Shown: positions 49,535 to 57,034 of the stretch, piece by piece
Layout of the letters: every line of letters begins with the position of its first letter
Numbering within the stretch: position 1 is the first letter of the stretch
Assembly: GCF_029024305.1 (NCBI RefSeq)
Contig: NZ_CP118974.1
Location: 1,767,069 to 1,831,068, forward strand
DNA from: Mammaliicoccus vitulinus
GTDB lineage: Bacteria; Bacillota; Bacilli; Staphylococcales; Staphylococcaceae
DNA length: 64,000 nt
Reading direction: 5' to 3'
Position numbers and translations under genes: made by a program
Notes under the pieces: generated by a model
The model's input: the letters and a program-made list of their open reading frames with translations, nothing else
Database searches by the model: none
Told to the model about the DNA's origin: nothing

Positions 49535-50634
49535 TATAACGCCTCCATGTCTTTTATAAGTTGTTTTCTGTCTAAATCTTGTCTAACGGTATAAGATATT
49601 TGTATTGTCTTAGAAGCATTAGCTTTAGCTAAATCAATAATTTGTCGTATATCATATGAATTTAACCATCCATAAATTAAACCTGACGTAAATGCATCTC
49701 CGGCACCTGTCACATCGACAACATGCTCAATTGCTTTAACTTTAAACTGCCGTTTTCCTTCTATGCCATCATAAAATATTTTTTCTTTACCTGATGTAAC
49801 AATGATATTGGTAACGCCTAATGATTTAATGTCATTGATAAATTTTAGTAAATATTCTTCTGACTCTGCCTCTTTGCCTACAAAGGATTCAACTTCATCT
49901 TTATTTAAAATCAGCCAATCTACAGCATGTAAATTATTTGGCAGACGATTCATTTTTGGTCCTGAAACTGCAATTAATACCAATTTAATTTGTTTTTTCT
50001 CAGCATAAGCACACAAGAACTCAATCGTTTCTTTTGGGCAGTTCAAATCTGCAATAATACACTTTGCTTTATTTAATAAATAAGTATTTTTGATCATAAA
50101 CTCTGGCGTGATTTTGTCATATACTAACATATCTGCGAGTCCCATCGTCATGTTTCCATTTTGGTCTAACAATGCTGTATAACTTCCCGTAGCCTCACTA
50201 GATATTTTTTCAACATAATCTACATTCATAAATGGTGATGATAAATCTGCAATATGTTGCCATTCTGCATCATTTCCAGACGTTGTTAATAACAGGACAT
50301 CCTCTCCTATTCTTCCTAAGTTCTCTGCAACATTCCTAGCAACACCACCAATAGATAATTCTGAAGTAACAGGATTAGAGGTGCCTTCTATTAATTTATC
50401 GGTAATGTGAAATTTTCTATCAATATTTGCACCACCTATACACACAATAGGATTTTGTTCATTCAAAACATATGCTTTCCCTTGCACATATTCTTTCTTA
50501 ACCAACCCCGATATGATATTTGCTACAGCTGGTCTTGATAATCCAACTTCTTCTGATAATTCTTGTTGTGATATAAATGGATTCTCTTTAATTAAATTAA
50601 GTATAATCTTTTCATTTTTATTCAAACCACTCAC
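49534..50634 (-). CDS. psuK: HTH-fused pseudouridine kinase PsuK (PfkB family)
   Basis: A 366-residue fusion: winged helix-turn-helix (about 5-58, [20 protein letters not shown]) followed by a PfkB sugar kinase (about 62-360). The kinase has the N-terminal GGANIDR motif and C-terminal [12 protein letters not shown] with the catalytic Asp. It phosphorylates pseudouridine for PsuG. The HTH suggests it also acts as the operon's own regulator. TGTTTACA-type repeats and a cre-like site lie just upstream. Confidence 0.93.
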   Translation of the reverse strand: MSGLNKNEKIILNLIKENPFISQQELSEEVGLSRPAVANIISGLVKKEYVQGKAYVLNEQNPIVCIGGANIDRKFHITDKLIEGTSNPVTSELSIGGVARNVAENLGRIGEDVLLLTTSGNDAEWQHIADLSSPFMNVDYVEKISSEATGSYTALLDQNGNMTMGLADMLVYDKITPEFMIKNTYLLNKAKCIIADLNCPKETIEFLCAYAEKKQIKLVLIAVSGPKMNRLPNNLHAVDWLILNKDEVESFVGKEAESEEYLLKFINDIKSLGVTNIIVTSGKEKIFYDGIEGKRQFKVKAIEHVVDVTGAGDAFTSGLIYGWLNSYDIRQIIDLAKANASKTIQISYTVRQDLDRKQLIKDMEAL

Positions 50635-50683
50635 CTCACAAACAAATGTTTACATTTTAAACTTTAGTTTACACATCATACTA

Positions 50684-50697
50684 TAAAGCGCTTTCAT
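50684..50697 (-). promoter_or_regulatory. Candidate CcpA (cre) site upstream of psuKG
   Basis: Read on the minus strand the site is TGAAAGCGCTTTAT, matching the cre consensus except at the last two bases (CA expected). It lies about 50 bases before the psuK start, near two GTTTACA repeats 19 bases apart. Confidence 0.5.
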
Positions 50698-50729
50698 AAA
50701 TAATGCAAATATTAAAATAATTCAAATAA

Positions 50730-50770
50730 AAAAAGTTAGTATCAAGATTAATTCCTGATACTAACTTTTT
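50730..50770 (-). terminator. Terminator after the DUF697-like gene
   Basis: AAAAAGTTAGTATCA and TGATACTAACTTTTT are perfect 15-base arms followed on the minus strand by a T tract. Confidence 0.85.
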
Positions 50771-50775
50771 AAAAT

Positions 50776-51312
50776 TTATTCACTTATAAAGTCTTGAATG
50801 ACTGTTTCACATTTCTTAATGTGATCCTCACCCATTTTTTTCATTAAATAATAACTAATAGATCCAGCAACAGCTTGACCTACAAGTGGTATCCATCTAG
50901 ATTGTTTAGCCGCTTCACGTTTAACTACAGATTTAAAGAATACTTTTACCATAGCATTTGTAACTTTTTGTCCAATAAATTGGCTACCTTTCATAGCGGC
51001 AGATGTTAGCACTTTTTGTTTTAAGTCATCTTGCATTTTATTCACTTGCTTATGGCTTAATCCATAAATTTTGTTAATATCTTCAATGATATCGCTCATT
51101 AGCTTGATGTCCATACCAACACCTAATCCAGGTATTGGAACAACATTTGCTGCAGATGACATTAATGATTTTTTATGAATTAAGTCTTTAGCTCTTTTTC
51201 TACGATTTAATAACTCATCTTGCGTTACTGGTAATTCAGAACGCTTTTTAATTTCTTCTATGCCTAATGCTTTATTTCCGGCTTTATTAGTAATTTTATT
51301 AAATATACCCAT
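50776..51312 (-). CDS. DUF697-like small membrane-associated protein
   Basis: From the ATG at 51312 (nine bases after GAGGAG) the product has 178 residues; longer in-frame starts overlap the ribosome site. It has a hydrophobic hairpin with the PIPGLGVGMDIKLMSDIIEDI block (about 58-78), which recalls DUF697/YcjF-type sequences, and a second hydrophobic patch WIPLVGQAVAGSISYYL (about 139-155). Function is unknown and the family call is tentative. A sigma-B-like promoter precedes it, so it may be a general-stress gene. Confidence 0.65.
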   Translation of the reverse strand: MGIFNKITNKAGNKALGIEEIKKRSELPVTQDELLNRRKRAKDLIHKKSLMSSAANVVPIPGLGVGMDIKLMSDIIEDINKIYGLSHKQVNKMQDDLKQKVLTSAAMKGSQFIGQKVTNAMVKVFFKSVVKREAAKQSRWIPLVGQAVAGSISYYLMKKMGEDHIKKCETVIQDFISE

Positions 51313-51365
51313 TATTTCCATTCTCCTCACAGTTCATTAATATTCAATAATTAGAATACTAATAT

Positions 51366-51390
51366 ATACCCGTATGAGGAATTTTTAACC
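51366..51390 (-). promoter_or_regulatory. Candidate sigma-B promoter for the DUF697-like gene
   Basis: On the minus strand GGTTAA (51390-51385) and GGGTAT (51371-51366) are spaced by 13 bases. The sigma-B consensus in staphylococci is GTTTAA-N12-15-GGGTAT, so the -10 matches fully and the -35 at five of six. Transcription would start about 45 bases before the ATG. The -35 overlaps the rlmI stop codon. Confidence 0.55.
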
Positions 51391-52557
51391 ATTTATTTGT
51401 ACAAACACTACTTTTAAATACTTGCTAGGTTTGTAATGTGGATGGCTCTTAAAGTCTTTAGGTAATCCCATAACATCCAGAATAGTATAGTCTACATCTA
51501 AAGCATCTAAAGTTTGATTAATCATTTTCTTAAATGCTTTTTGAGGGAATGCACTAGAATTCGTACTTAATATTAAAGTACCTTGTTCATTTAAAAGTTC
51601 CAATGATCCTTCTATTAATTCCGGATAGTCCTTCTGTACGCTAAACGTTTTTTTCTTGTTACGAGCAAAGCTTGGAGGATCAACGACTACTACGTCATAA
51701 CTTAAACCGTGACGTAAAGCGTATTTGAAATAATCAAACACATCCATGATGAAAATATGATTATTATTTAAATCCACAGTGTTTAATCCAAAATTAGCTT
51801 CAGTTAGCGATCTAGCTCTATTTGCTAAATCCACACTCGTTGTAGAGTTAGCATTTGCACTTGCTGCAACAGAAAAAGCGCCCGTATAACTGAATAAGTT
51901 AAGTACATCTTTATCTTGGCTATAATGATCTCTTAATTTTTTTCTTACATCTTTTTGATCTAAGAAAATTCCAGTCATCGGTCCATCATCTAAATCAATA
52001 TTGTAGAATAAATGATTTTCTTCTATTACATATGGGAAACCAGGTGCTTTTCCGTCAACAAAGTCAGAAGCAGTTTCCATACCTTTAAATCTTCTTTTTT
52101 CAAAAATAGATTTATATTCAAATACTTCTTTAATTGCAGGTAATAATCTGTCTTTCAAACGATAGATTCCAACAGAATACCATTGAATTAATAAATGTCC
52201 GTCATAATTATCAATTGTTAATCCGCCAATACCATCACCTTCAGCATTAAAAATTCTGTATGCATTGATGCCATTAACACGATCATAATATTCTCTTTCA
52301 TTTTTAGCTGTAGTAAATAAATCTACAAAAAATTGGTGGTCTATCTTTTCAGTTGATTCTAGTGATAATACCCAACCGATACCTTTATTTTGTTCACCAT
52401 AATAAGCAGTAGCAATAAATCTTTTACCAGAATCTACAAGCGCTACTAATTCACCTTCATCTGTGTTAGGCATATCAAATATGTCATCTTTTTCAACTAG
52501 AGGGTAACCTCTTAAATATTTATCTTCTTTACCTCTTTTAAGCATTAACTGTTTCAT
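51385..52557 (-). CDS. rlmI: 23S rRNA (cytosine-C5) methyltransferase, RlmI family
   Basis: A 390-residue class I SAM-dependent methyltransferase with an N-terminal PUA-like domain (about 1-75) and a Rossmann methyltransferase domain. SAM-binding LNLFSYTGAFSVAA and catalytic VVVDPPSFARNKK are visible. The E. coli homologue RlmI makes m5C1962 in 23S rRNA; whether this protein shares that exact site is inference. The start is the ATG at 52557; the ribosome site GGATGG lies ten bases ahead. An upstream in-frame reading to 52620 runs into the small RNA terminator and is not supported. Confidence 0.85.
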   Translation of the reverse strand: MKQLMLKRGKEDKYLRGYPLVEKDDIFDMPNTDEGELVALVDSGKRFIATAYYGEQNKGIGWVLSLESTEKIDHQFFVDLFTTAKNEREYYDRVNGINAYRIFNAEGDGIGGLTIDNYDGHLLIQWYSVGIYRLKDRLLPAIKEVFEYKSIFEKRRFKGMETASDFVDGKAPGFPYVIEENHLFYNIDLDDGPMTGIFLDQKDVRKKLRDHYSQDKDVLNLFSYTGAFSVAASANANSTTSVDLANRARSLTEANFGLNTVDLNNNHIFIMDVFDYFKYALRHGLSYDVVVVDPPSFARNKKKTFSVQKDYPELIEGSLELLNEQGTLILSTNSSAFPQKAFKKMINQTLDALDVDYTILDVMGLPKDFKSHPHYKPSKYLKVVFVQING

Positions 52558-52618
52558 TATTTTTTGGCCATCCTTTCGAAATGTCTCACATATTATAACG
52601 TATATTACGCAAAACACC

Positions 52619-52719
52619 AAAAAAACAGAGTATCCCCCTTTAGAATACTCTGTTAACCGAATTTATTAATCAAAATTTCCCCCAGAAAGTTTTGATCCCC
52701 TTTTATGTAAACGCTTACT
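52619..52719 (-). ncRNA. Candidate CcpA-controlled small RNA with three G tracts
   Basis: On the minus strand a promoter (52726-52754) leads to a region of about 101 bases ending in a perfect terminator. The terminator arms AACAGAGTAT and ATACTCTGTT enclose a loop with GGGGG, and seven Ts follow. A first hairpin, ATCAAAA/TTTTGAT (52669-52696), presents GGGGG in its loop, and a third GGGG sits single-stranded between start and hairpin. No reading frame longer than a few codons is present. A cre-like site covers the start point. The design resembles the glucose-responsive staphylococcal RNA RsaI (RsaOG), but I cannot confirm identity. Confidence 0.65.
52706..52719. promoter_or_regulatory. Candidate CcpA (cre) site at the small RNA start
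   Basis: TGTAAACGCTTACT on the plus strand matches the cre consensus TGNAANCGNWNNCA except for the last base. It spans about +1 to +14 of the predicted small RNA, a position at which CcpA would repress. Confidence 0.6.
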
Positions 52720-52725
52720 AAAAAT

Positions 52726-52754
52726 AGTATAAAGGATAAGATTGTTCCGTGCAA
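52726..52754 (-). promoter_or_regulatory. Promoter of the candidate small RNA
   Basis: TTGCAC (52754-52749) and TATACT (52731-52726) are spaced by 17 bases on the minus strand. The -10 element matches five of six consensus positions; the -35 element is weaker. Confidence 0.55.
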
Positions 52755-52860
52755 TACATTTTTCAAAGAAATTCATTAAAAAAGTTTACTTATTACATAT
52801 TAGAATATAAATAAAAGGTACTAAGATTAGTAGTGAAGAGATCTTTTTATATTTTAAAAT

Positions 52861-52964
52861 CTTACGATTTTGTAAAGTGCATGCTTGCCTAGGGGTATGG
52901 TTCGAGCCTGTAGTCTCTCTCTCATACTATTCCCTCGGGCGTCAGCACTTTGCAAAATCGTGAG
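52861..52964. repeat. Complete palindromic intergenic repeat, about 104 bp
   Basis: The left end CTTACGATTTTGTAAAGTGC (52861-52880) and right end GCACTTTGCAAAATCGTGAG (52945-52964) pair over all 20 bases, counting two G-U pairs in RNA. Weaker pairing continues inward, through GCCTAGGGG and CCCTCGGGC. Partial copies are found at 7318-7355 (right half), 46191-46234 (left and centre) and about 1081-1098 (left tip). No open reading frame or transposase is associated. Confidence 0.75.
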
Positions 52965-53018
52965 GAATAATTCAAGTGATAACTAGATAAAGCGCACGAA
53001 GAATCGAAAAATAAAGTA

Positions 53019-53059
53019 AAAAGAGCGTAAATTCTTATTTTTTAAGAATTTACGCTCTT
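53019..53059. terminator. Terminator after the auxA-like gene
   Basis: AAGAGCGTAAATTCTT pairs with AAGAATTTACGCTCTT (16 perfect bases) and is nearly identical to the hairpin at 46413-46454. Flanking A/T tracts would permit either direction. Confidence 0.85.
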
Positions 53060-53104
53060 CTATATTAATCTTAGTATGTTTTGTCACACATGATTTTAAA
53101 TGTG

Positions 53105-54403
53105 TTAGAAAGATTTTTTCAAATGAATAATAAATGCTGGTGTGACAAACAGTAATAATAAGAAGGATATTGGTGTTATAAATACTGATAATTGCGACGT
53201 TTGTAACGCTGAAACAAAGAACGTTGTTGCAATTTCAAAGAACAGTGCCGATATAACAAAAAGTTTTCCAAAATTATTTTTATTCTTGTAGTTTGTCGTG
53301 TAATTAAAGTATGCATATAAAATGATGAGTAACATTAAAATAAACAATGTTAACCATTCGAACACATATTGTATTTGTGATAATTTCCATTCACCTGACA
53401 AGAACAAACCGTTACGATTATTAAATTCAATAAATGTAAATAAGAATAAAATAGCTGTACTAATCCATTCTATATAGCTTTTCTTTAACCATTTAGGTCT
53501 TCTCATCCATTTAGGAATGTCATCGTCTTCTATTCTAATCATTTCTTTCCATTTTTCATTACGTTTTTTTCGTTTAGCAATAGCCTCTTCAGAATTGAAT
53601 TTCTCTAAAGTTGTTTGTTTGAAAGTTTGTAGTTTCTGATAAAAACCTTGAGACATACTAAATATTTTACGCGTTAGTCGATTATTTTTTACTCTTGAGT
53701 ATTTTTCATCAATAATCATTTCTGCATCTTCATCACTTACTGGTAATGATCTTCTTAAATATAAACTAATCCAAACGGACATTTGGCTAAAACACCATAA
53801 TAATATAAAGAATAAATTAATACTCATTACATCTATAGGTTTTACATTTGCAGCATCAATATTATGGTTCATTGCAAATTGTGAAATGAAATAACACATA
53901 CCATATGAAATGATAATCCATAAATAATGTTTTTTACGATTCATCGGGTTCAGTTCATTTTTATAAACAACATATCCCACGTGAATACTAAATGGAATGA
54001 TAAATAAGAATGATGCAAAACTGTAAACTTGAAACATCGTCATCATAATGACAATCATTAATAAGATCGTTAGTCCTATATAAAATATAGAAATATCGTA
54101 ATCATAATTCGTCGTTCTTCTTAAAGTACGTCCAATAAGTAAAACAAAAATACCAATCAATAAAATTATGATTGCTGCTATCACTGGAAAACCACCAATA
54201 TAATGGTGCATTATTCTAACCAGTTCATCAAAAAAAGCTACAAAAAAGTCCCAAATATTTCTTATATGGATATCATTTGAATCTTTGATATTATAATCTT
54301 TAATACGTGGCGCATTAAATAATATAAGTAATCCTGTAATTAAAATGAATATACCTATAATACGACTAAAATGAACTTCCCAGCTTTTTTTCTTTATAGA
54401 CAT
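53105..54403 (-). CDS. Multi-span membrane protein, probable AuxA homologue
   Basis: From the ATG at 54403 (six bases after GAGGTG) the protein has 432 residues, with about nine hydrophobic segments. These are split into two groups by a long basic cytoplasmic loop (about residues 225-310, KRKKRNEKWKEMIRIEDDD). Its place between ykoE and rlmI/ptsHI corresponds to auxA of S. aureus, an envelope factor reported to stabilise lipoteichoic acid and influence beta-lactam tolerance. Orthology rests on synteny and topology only. The S. aureus assignment is recalled, not aligned. Confidence 0.6.
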   Translation of the reverse strand: MSIKKKSWEVHFSRIIGIFILITGLLILFNAPRIKDYNIKDSNDIHIRNIWDFFVAFFDELVRIMHHYIGGFPVIAAIIILLIGIFVLLIGRTLRRTTNYDYDISIFYIGLTILLMIVIMMTMFQVYSFASFLFIIPFSIHVGYVVYKNELNPMNRKKHYLWIIISYGMCYFISQFAMNHNIDAANVKPIDVMSINLFFILLWCFSQMSVWISLYLRRSLPVSDEDAEMIIDEKYSRVKNNRLTRKIFSMSQGFYQKLQTFKQTTLEKFNSEEAIAKRKKRNEKWKEMIRIEDDDIPKWMRRPKWLKKSYIEWISTAILFLFTFIEFNNRNGLFLSGEWKLSQIQYVFEWLTLFILMLLIILYAYFNYTTNYKNKNNFGKLFVISALFFEIATTFFVSALQTSQLSVFITPISFLLLLFVTPAFIIHLKKSF

Positions 54404-54489
54404 GTTCTTCACCTCATTGAACATTATAATTGTTTCGTTTTCAATTGTCTTTAATTATATTGAAAATCGGTCCCAAGTACTAGCAAGAA

Positions 54490-54516
54490 GTTTAAAACTC
54501 ATACGTAGTTGGGTAT
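54490..54516 (+). promoter_or_regulatory. Sigma-B promoter for the 41-residue peptide gene
   Basis: GTTTAA (54490-54495) and GGGTAT (54511-54516) are spaced by 15 bases, an exact match to the staphylococcal sigma-B consensus. Transcription would begin about 28 bases before the ATG. A sigma-A-like TATAAT overlaps just downstream (54515-54521). Confidence 0.75.
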
Positions 54517-54550
54517 ATAATAATATCATACATTTTAAAGGAGTGTTATC

Positions 54551-54676
54551 ATGACTCAAAACGATAAACATAAAGACGAAGCAGAAAAAGCTAAGAAAAA
54601 GGAACAAGATCATAAAAAAGATGATAAAAAAGGACAAGACGAAACAAAAGATAATATTCAAGATACTTTCGAATAA
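54551..54676 (+). CDS. 41-residue highly charged peptide, probable sigma-B stress protein
   Basis: The ATG follows AAAGGAG by seven bases. The product has 41 residues, over 60 percent Lys, Asp, Glu, His or Gln, with no hydrophobic segment: MTQNDKHKDEAEKAKKKEQD opens it. It is likely intrinsically disordered or a short helix. A consensus sigma-B promoter precedes it, and a strong terminator follows, so it is a complete stress-type unit. I do not recognise a named family; its function is unknown. Small lysine-rich sigma-B proteins exist in staphylococci. Confidence 0.8.
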   Translation: MTQNDKHKDEAEKAKKKEQDHKKDDKKGQDETKDNIQDTFE

Positions 54677-54699
54677 TCTATTTCCCTCATCTGTATAAT

Positions 54700-54745
54700 A
54701 ATCCTCCATCGTAAATGAATACTTCATTTCATGGAGGATTTTATT
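54700..54745 (+). terminator. Terminator after the peptide gene
   Basis: AATCCTCCAT (54700-54709) pairs with ATGGAGGATT (54731-54740). An inner stem AAATGAA/TTCATTT extends it, and TTATT follows. Confidence 0.82.
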
Positions 54746-54802
54746 ATGCTTATAATCAACTCATTCTTTTAAAAAAATAGATTTCACGTTTATTATAACC
54801 TA

Positions 54803-54831
54803 TTGACAAAAGGTATGATAAGACTTATCGT
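54803..54831 (+). promoter_or_regulatory. Promoter of the TPP riboswitch and ykoEDC
   Basis: A perfect TTGACA (54803-54808) is followed after 17 bases by TATCGT (54826-54831), which is a weak -10 element. Confidence 0.5.
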
Positions 54832-54851
54832 AGTGTTAACAATTTAATAAC

Positions 54852-54945
54852 TGCACTAGGGGTGTTTAAAAACTGAGACAGACATGAAAAGGTCTGAACC
54901 CTTTGTACCTGATCTAGATGATACTAGCGTAGGAAAGTGTTCGTA
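54852..54945 (+). promoter_or_regulatory. TPP riboswitch (THI element)
   Basis: The conserved core is present: the GGGGTG strand (about 54859-54865), CTGAGA (54873-54878), ACCCTTTGTACCTGATCTAG and the closing TAGGAAAGTG. This senses thiamine diphosphate and controls ykoEDC. A terminator hairpin (54985-55022) follows, so the switch should act by premature termination when the vitamin is plentiful. Confidence 0.95.
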
Positions 54946-54984
54946 AATCATATAATATTCATTTTAAATGATAACAATATTTTT

Positions 54985-55022
54985 GTGCGCTTCTATTTAG
55001 ATATAGGAGTGCACATTTTTTT
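54985..55022 (+). terminator. Riboswitch-controlled terminator
   Basis: GTGCGCTTCTA pairs with TAGGAGTGCAC, including a G-U wobble and one mismatch, followed by ATTTTTTT. It lies between the TPP element and the ykoE ribosome site. Confidence 0.75.
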
Positions 55023-55043
55023 ATAAAAAAGGAGATATATAAC

Positions 55044-55619
55044 ATGTCAAAAAGATTAACTTTGTCTGATATTCTAGTTACGGTATTGATTGGTGCGTTA
55101 TTTGCAATCATTTATAAATTTTTATGGATTCCATATGAAATTTTAAAACCTTTAGGATTACATTTAGAACAATCAGTATATGGCCTTTGGTTTATTGCAG
55201 CAATTGTAACGTATTTAATAATTCAAAAACCAGGTGTCGCATTACTTGCTGAATTTGCTGCAGGTGCTGGTGAAACAATTGTAATGGGACAATTTGATAT
55301 CCCTACATTTATCTATGCATTACTTCAAGGTTTAGCTTGCGAAATTGTCTTTTTGGCAGTTCGTTATAAAACGAGAAAGTTATCTGTTGCTGTTGTAGCT
55401 GGGATGACTGCTGGTATTATCACACTACCTATTGATTGGTTCTATAATTATTTAAGTGATGTTGCATTATGGAATGTAATCTTAATGTTCGCAATTAGAA
55501 TATTGAGTGGCGCGATTGTAGGTGGCGCATTAGGATATGCGATTGTAAGAGCACTTGACCAAACTGGTGTCACTAAGTTGTTTAGACCAGCATCTAAAAA
55601 AGATTATGACTTATTATAG
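55044..55619 (+). CDS. ykoE: Thiamine-precursor ECF transporter S component YkoE
   Basis: YkoE is the substrate-binding membrane subunit of an energy-coupling-factor transporter for the thiamine precursor hydroxymethylpyrimidine or a related compound. The 191 residues have about six hydrophobic helices and the family start RLTLSDILVTVLIGALFAII. Control by the TPP riboswitch supports the assignment. The strong AAAAAAGGAG site precedes the ATG; ykoD starts 11 bases after its stop. Confidence 0.93.
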   Translation: MSKRLTLSDILVTVLIGALFAIIYKFLWIPYEILKPLGLHLEQSVYGLWFIAAIVTYLIIQKPGVALLAEFAAGAGETIVMGQFDIPTFIYALLQGLACEIVFLAVRYKTRKLSVAVVAGMTAGIITLPIDWFYNYLSDVALWNVILMFAIRILSGAIVGGALGYAIVRALDQTGVTKLFRPASKKDYDLL

Positions 55620-55630
55620 GAGTTAGCCAA

Positions 55631-57034
55631 TTGTTATCACTAAAAAATTTAAGACTTAAGTATCCTGACGATAAACGCATTATTTTCAAAAATTTAGATA
55701 TTCAAATTAACGATAAAGAAAAAGTACTTTTATTAGGACCTAGTGGTTCAGGAAAAAGCACGTTATTAAATGTTTTAAGTGGCATTATTCCGAGATCAAT
55801 GGATATTCCAATGAAAGTCGATTCTAAAAAAATAGATACCCTTCCTGGCGTTATATTCCAAGATCCCGATACACAATTTTGTATGCCAGAAATTAAAGAA
55901 GAATTAGCCTTCGTGTTGGAAAACATGAATATTCCACCTACTGAGATGGATAAGTTAATTATTGAAGCAATGAATAAAGTAAATTTAAATGCTGATCCTT
56001 CATTGAAAATCAACCGTTTAAGCGGAGGCATGAAACAAAAATTAGCCATTGCTTCTATATTGTTACAAGATACGAGTACATTATTTCTAGATGAACCTAC
56101 TGCTATGCTTGACCATCAATCTACAACGCAGCTATGGGATTTAATTATGCAAAATTGGCAAAATCAAACTGTAGTGATTGTAGAGCATAAAGTAGACTAT
56201 ATTTGGAATTATGTAGACAGAGTAATTGTGATGAACGAGCACGGAGAAATCACACACGATAGTACACCTGATGATATATTACGTAATCATACGGATGTTC
56301 TAAATGACTATGGTGTGTGGCATCCAAACTCTTGGCATTACGCGCCAAAGTTAAGTGAAATACCTTCTACACAAGAAACATTATTAAATATTAATCATTT
56401 AGATATACTGCGCAAGCACAAGAACTTATTCCATGTAGATAACTTGTCTATATATAGAGGCGAGTGGATTGCGCTTACAGGAGAAAATGGTGCTGGAAAG
56501 ACCACCTTTTTAGAGTCACTTATGCAGCTTATAAAGTATAAGGGACAAATTAAATATAAAGATGAGCACATTAAGAAAGTGAAAGATGCATCCAAACATA
56601 TGTACTTTGTGTACCAAAATCCAGAATTACAATTTATAGAAATATCTGTTTTCAATGAAATTATGATTAATTTCTCACATCAAGATAAAAATACCGCTTA
56701 CGAAAAAACTAATGAAATGTTGAATTTATTAAAACTAGATCATGTTAAAGATCAACATCCATTTGAACTATCCATAGGACAAAAGAAACGTTTAAGTGTC
56801 GCTACAGCGTTAAGTACGAACTCAGAAATTATACTTCTAGATGAGCCAACATTTGGTTTAGATAGTCACAATACATTCGAGCTCATTAAATTATTCCACG
56901 ATAGAGTTCGTAACGGTCAAACCATTTTAATGATTACACATGAACAGGAAATTATAAATCGATATGCGACAAGGACATTTACCATAAATGACGCGCAATT
57001 AACCGTTAACGGTGGTGAATCACATGTTAACTAA
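55631..57034 (+). CDS. ykoD: ECF transporter double ATPase YkoD
   Basis: A 467-residue fusion of two ABC ATPase domains. The first Walker A is GPSGSGKST (36-44), with signature LSGGMKQK and Walker B TLFLDEP. The second Walker A is GENGAGKTT (about 284), with a weaker LSIGQKKR signature and IILLDEP. It powers the YkoE-YkoC transporter. The start is TTG at 55631, eight bases after AGGAG. It overlaps ykoC by 11 bases. Confidence 0.95.
   Translation: MLSLKNLRLKYPDDKRIIFKNLDIQINDKEKVLLLGPSGSGKSTLLNVLSGIIPRSMDIPMKVDSKKIDTLPGVIFQDPDTQFCMPEIKEELAFVLENMNIPPTEMDKLIIEAMNKVNLNADPSLKINRLSGGMKQKLAIASILLQDTSTLFLDEPTAMLDHQSTTQLWDLIMQNWQNQTVVIVEHKVDYIWNYVDRVIVMNEHGEITHDSTPDDILRNHTDVLNDYGVWHPNSWHYAPKLSEIPSTQETLLNINHLDILRKHKNLFHVDNLSIYRGEWIALTGENGAGKTTFLESLMQLIKYKGQIKYKDEHIKKVKDASKHMYFVYQNPELQFIEISVFNEIMINFSHQDKNTAYEKTNEMLNLLKLDHVKDQHPFELSIGQKKRLSVATALSTNSEIILLDEPTFGLDSHNTFELIKLFHDRVRNGQTILMITHEQEIINRYATRTFTINDAQLTVNGGESHVN

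Noticed and set aside
54455-54727. 90-codon minus-strand frame
   Set aside because: It overlaps the well-supported 41-residue gene and its sigma-B promoter; the minus frame is a low-complexity Phe-rich shadow with no ribosome site.
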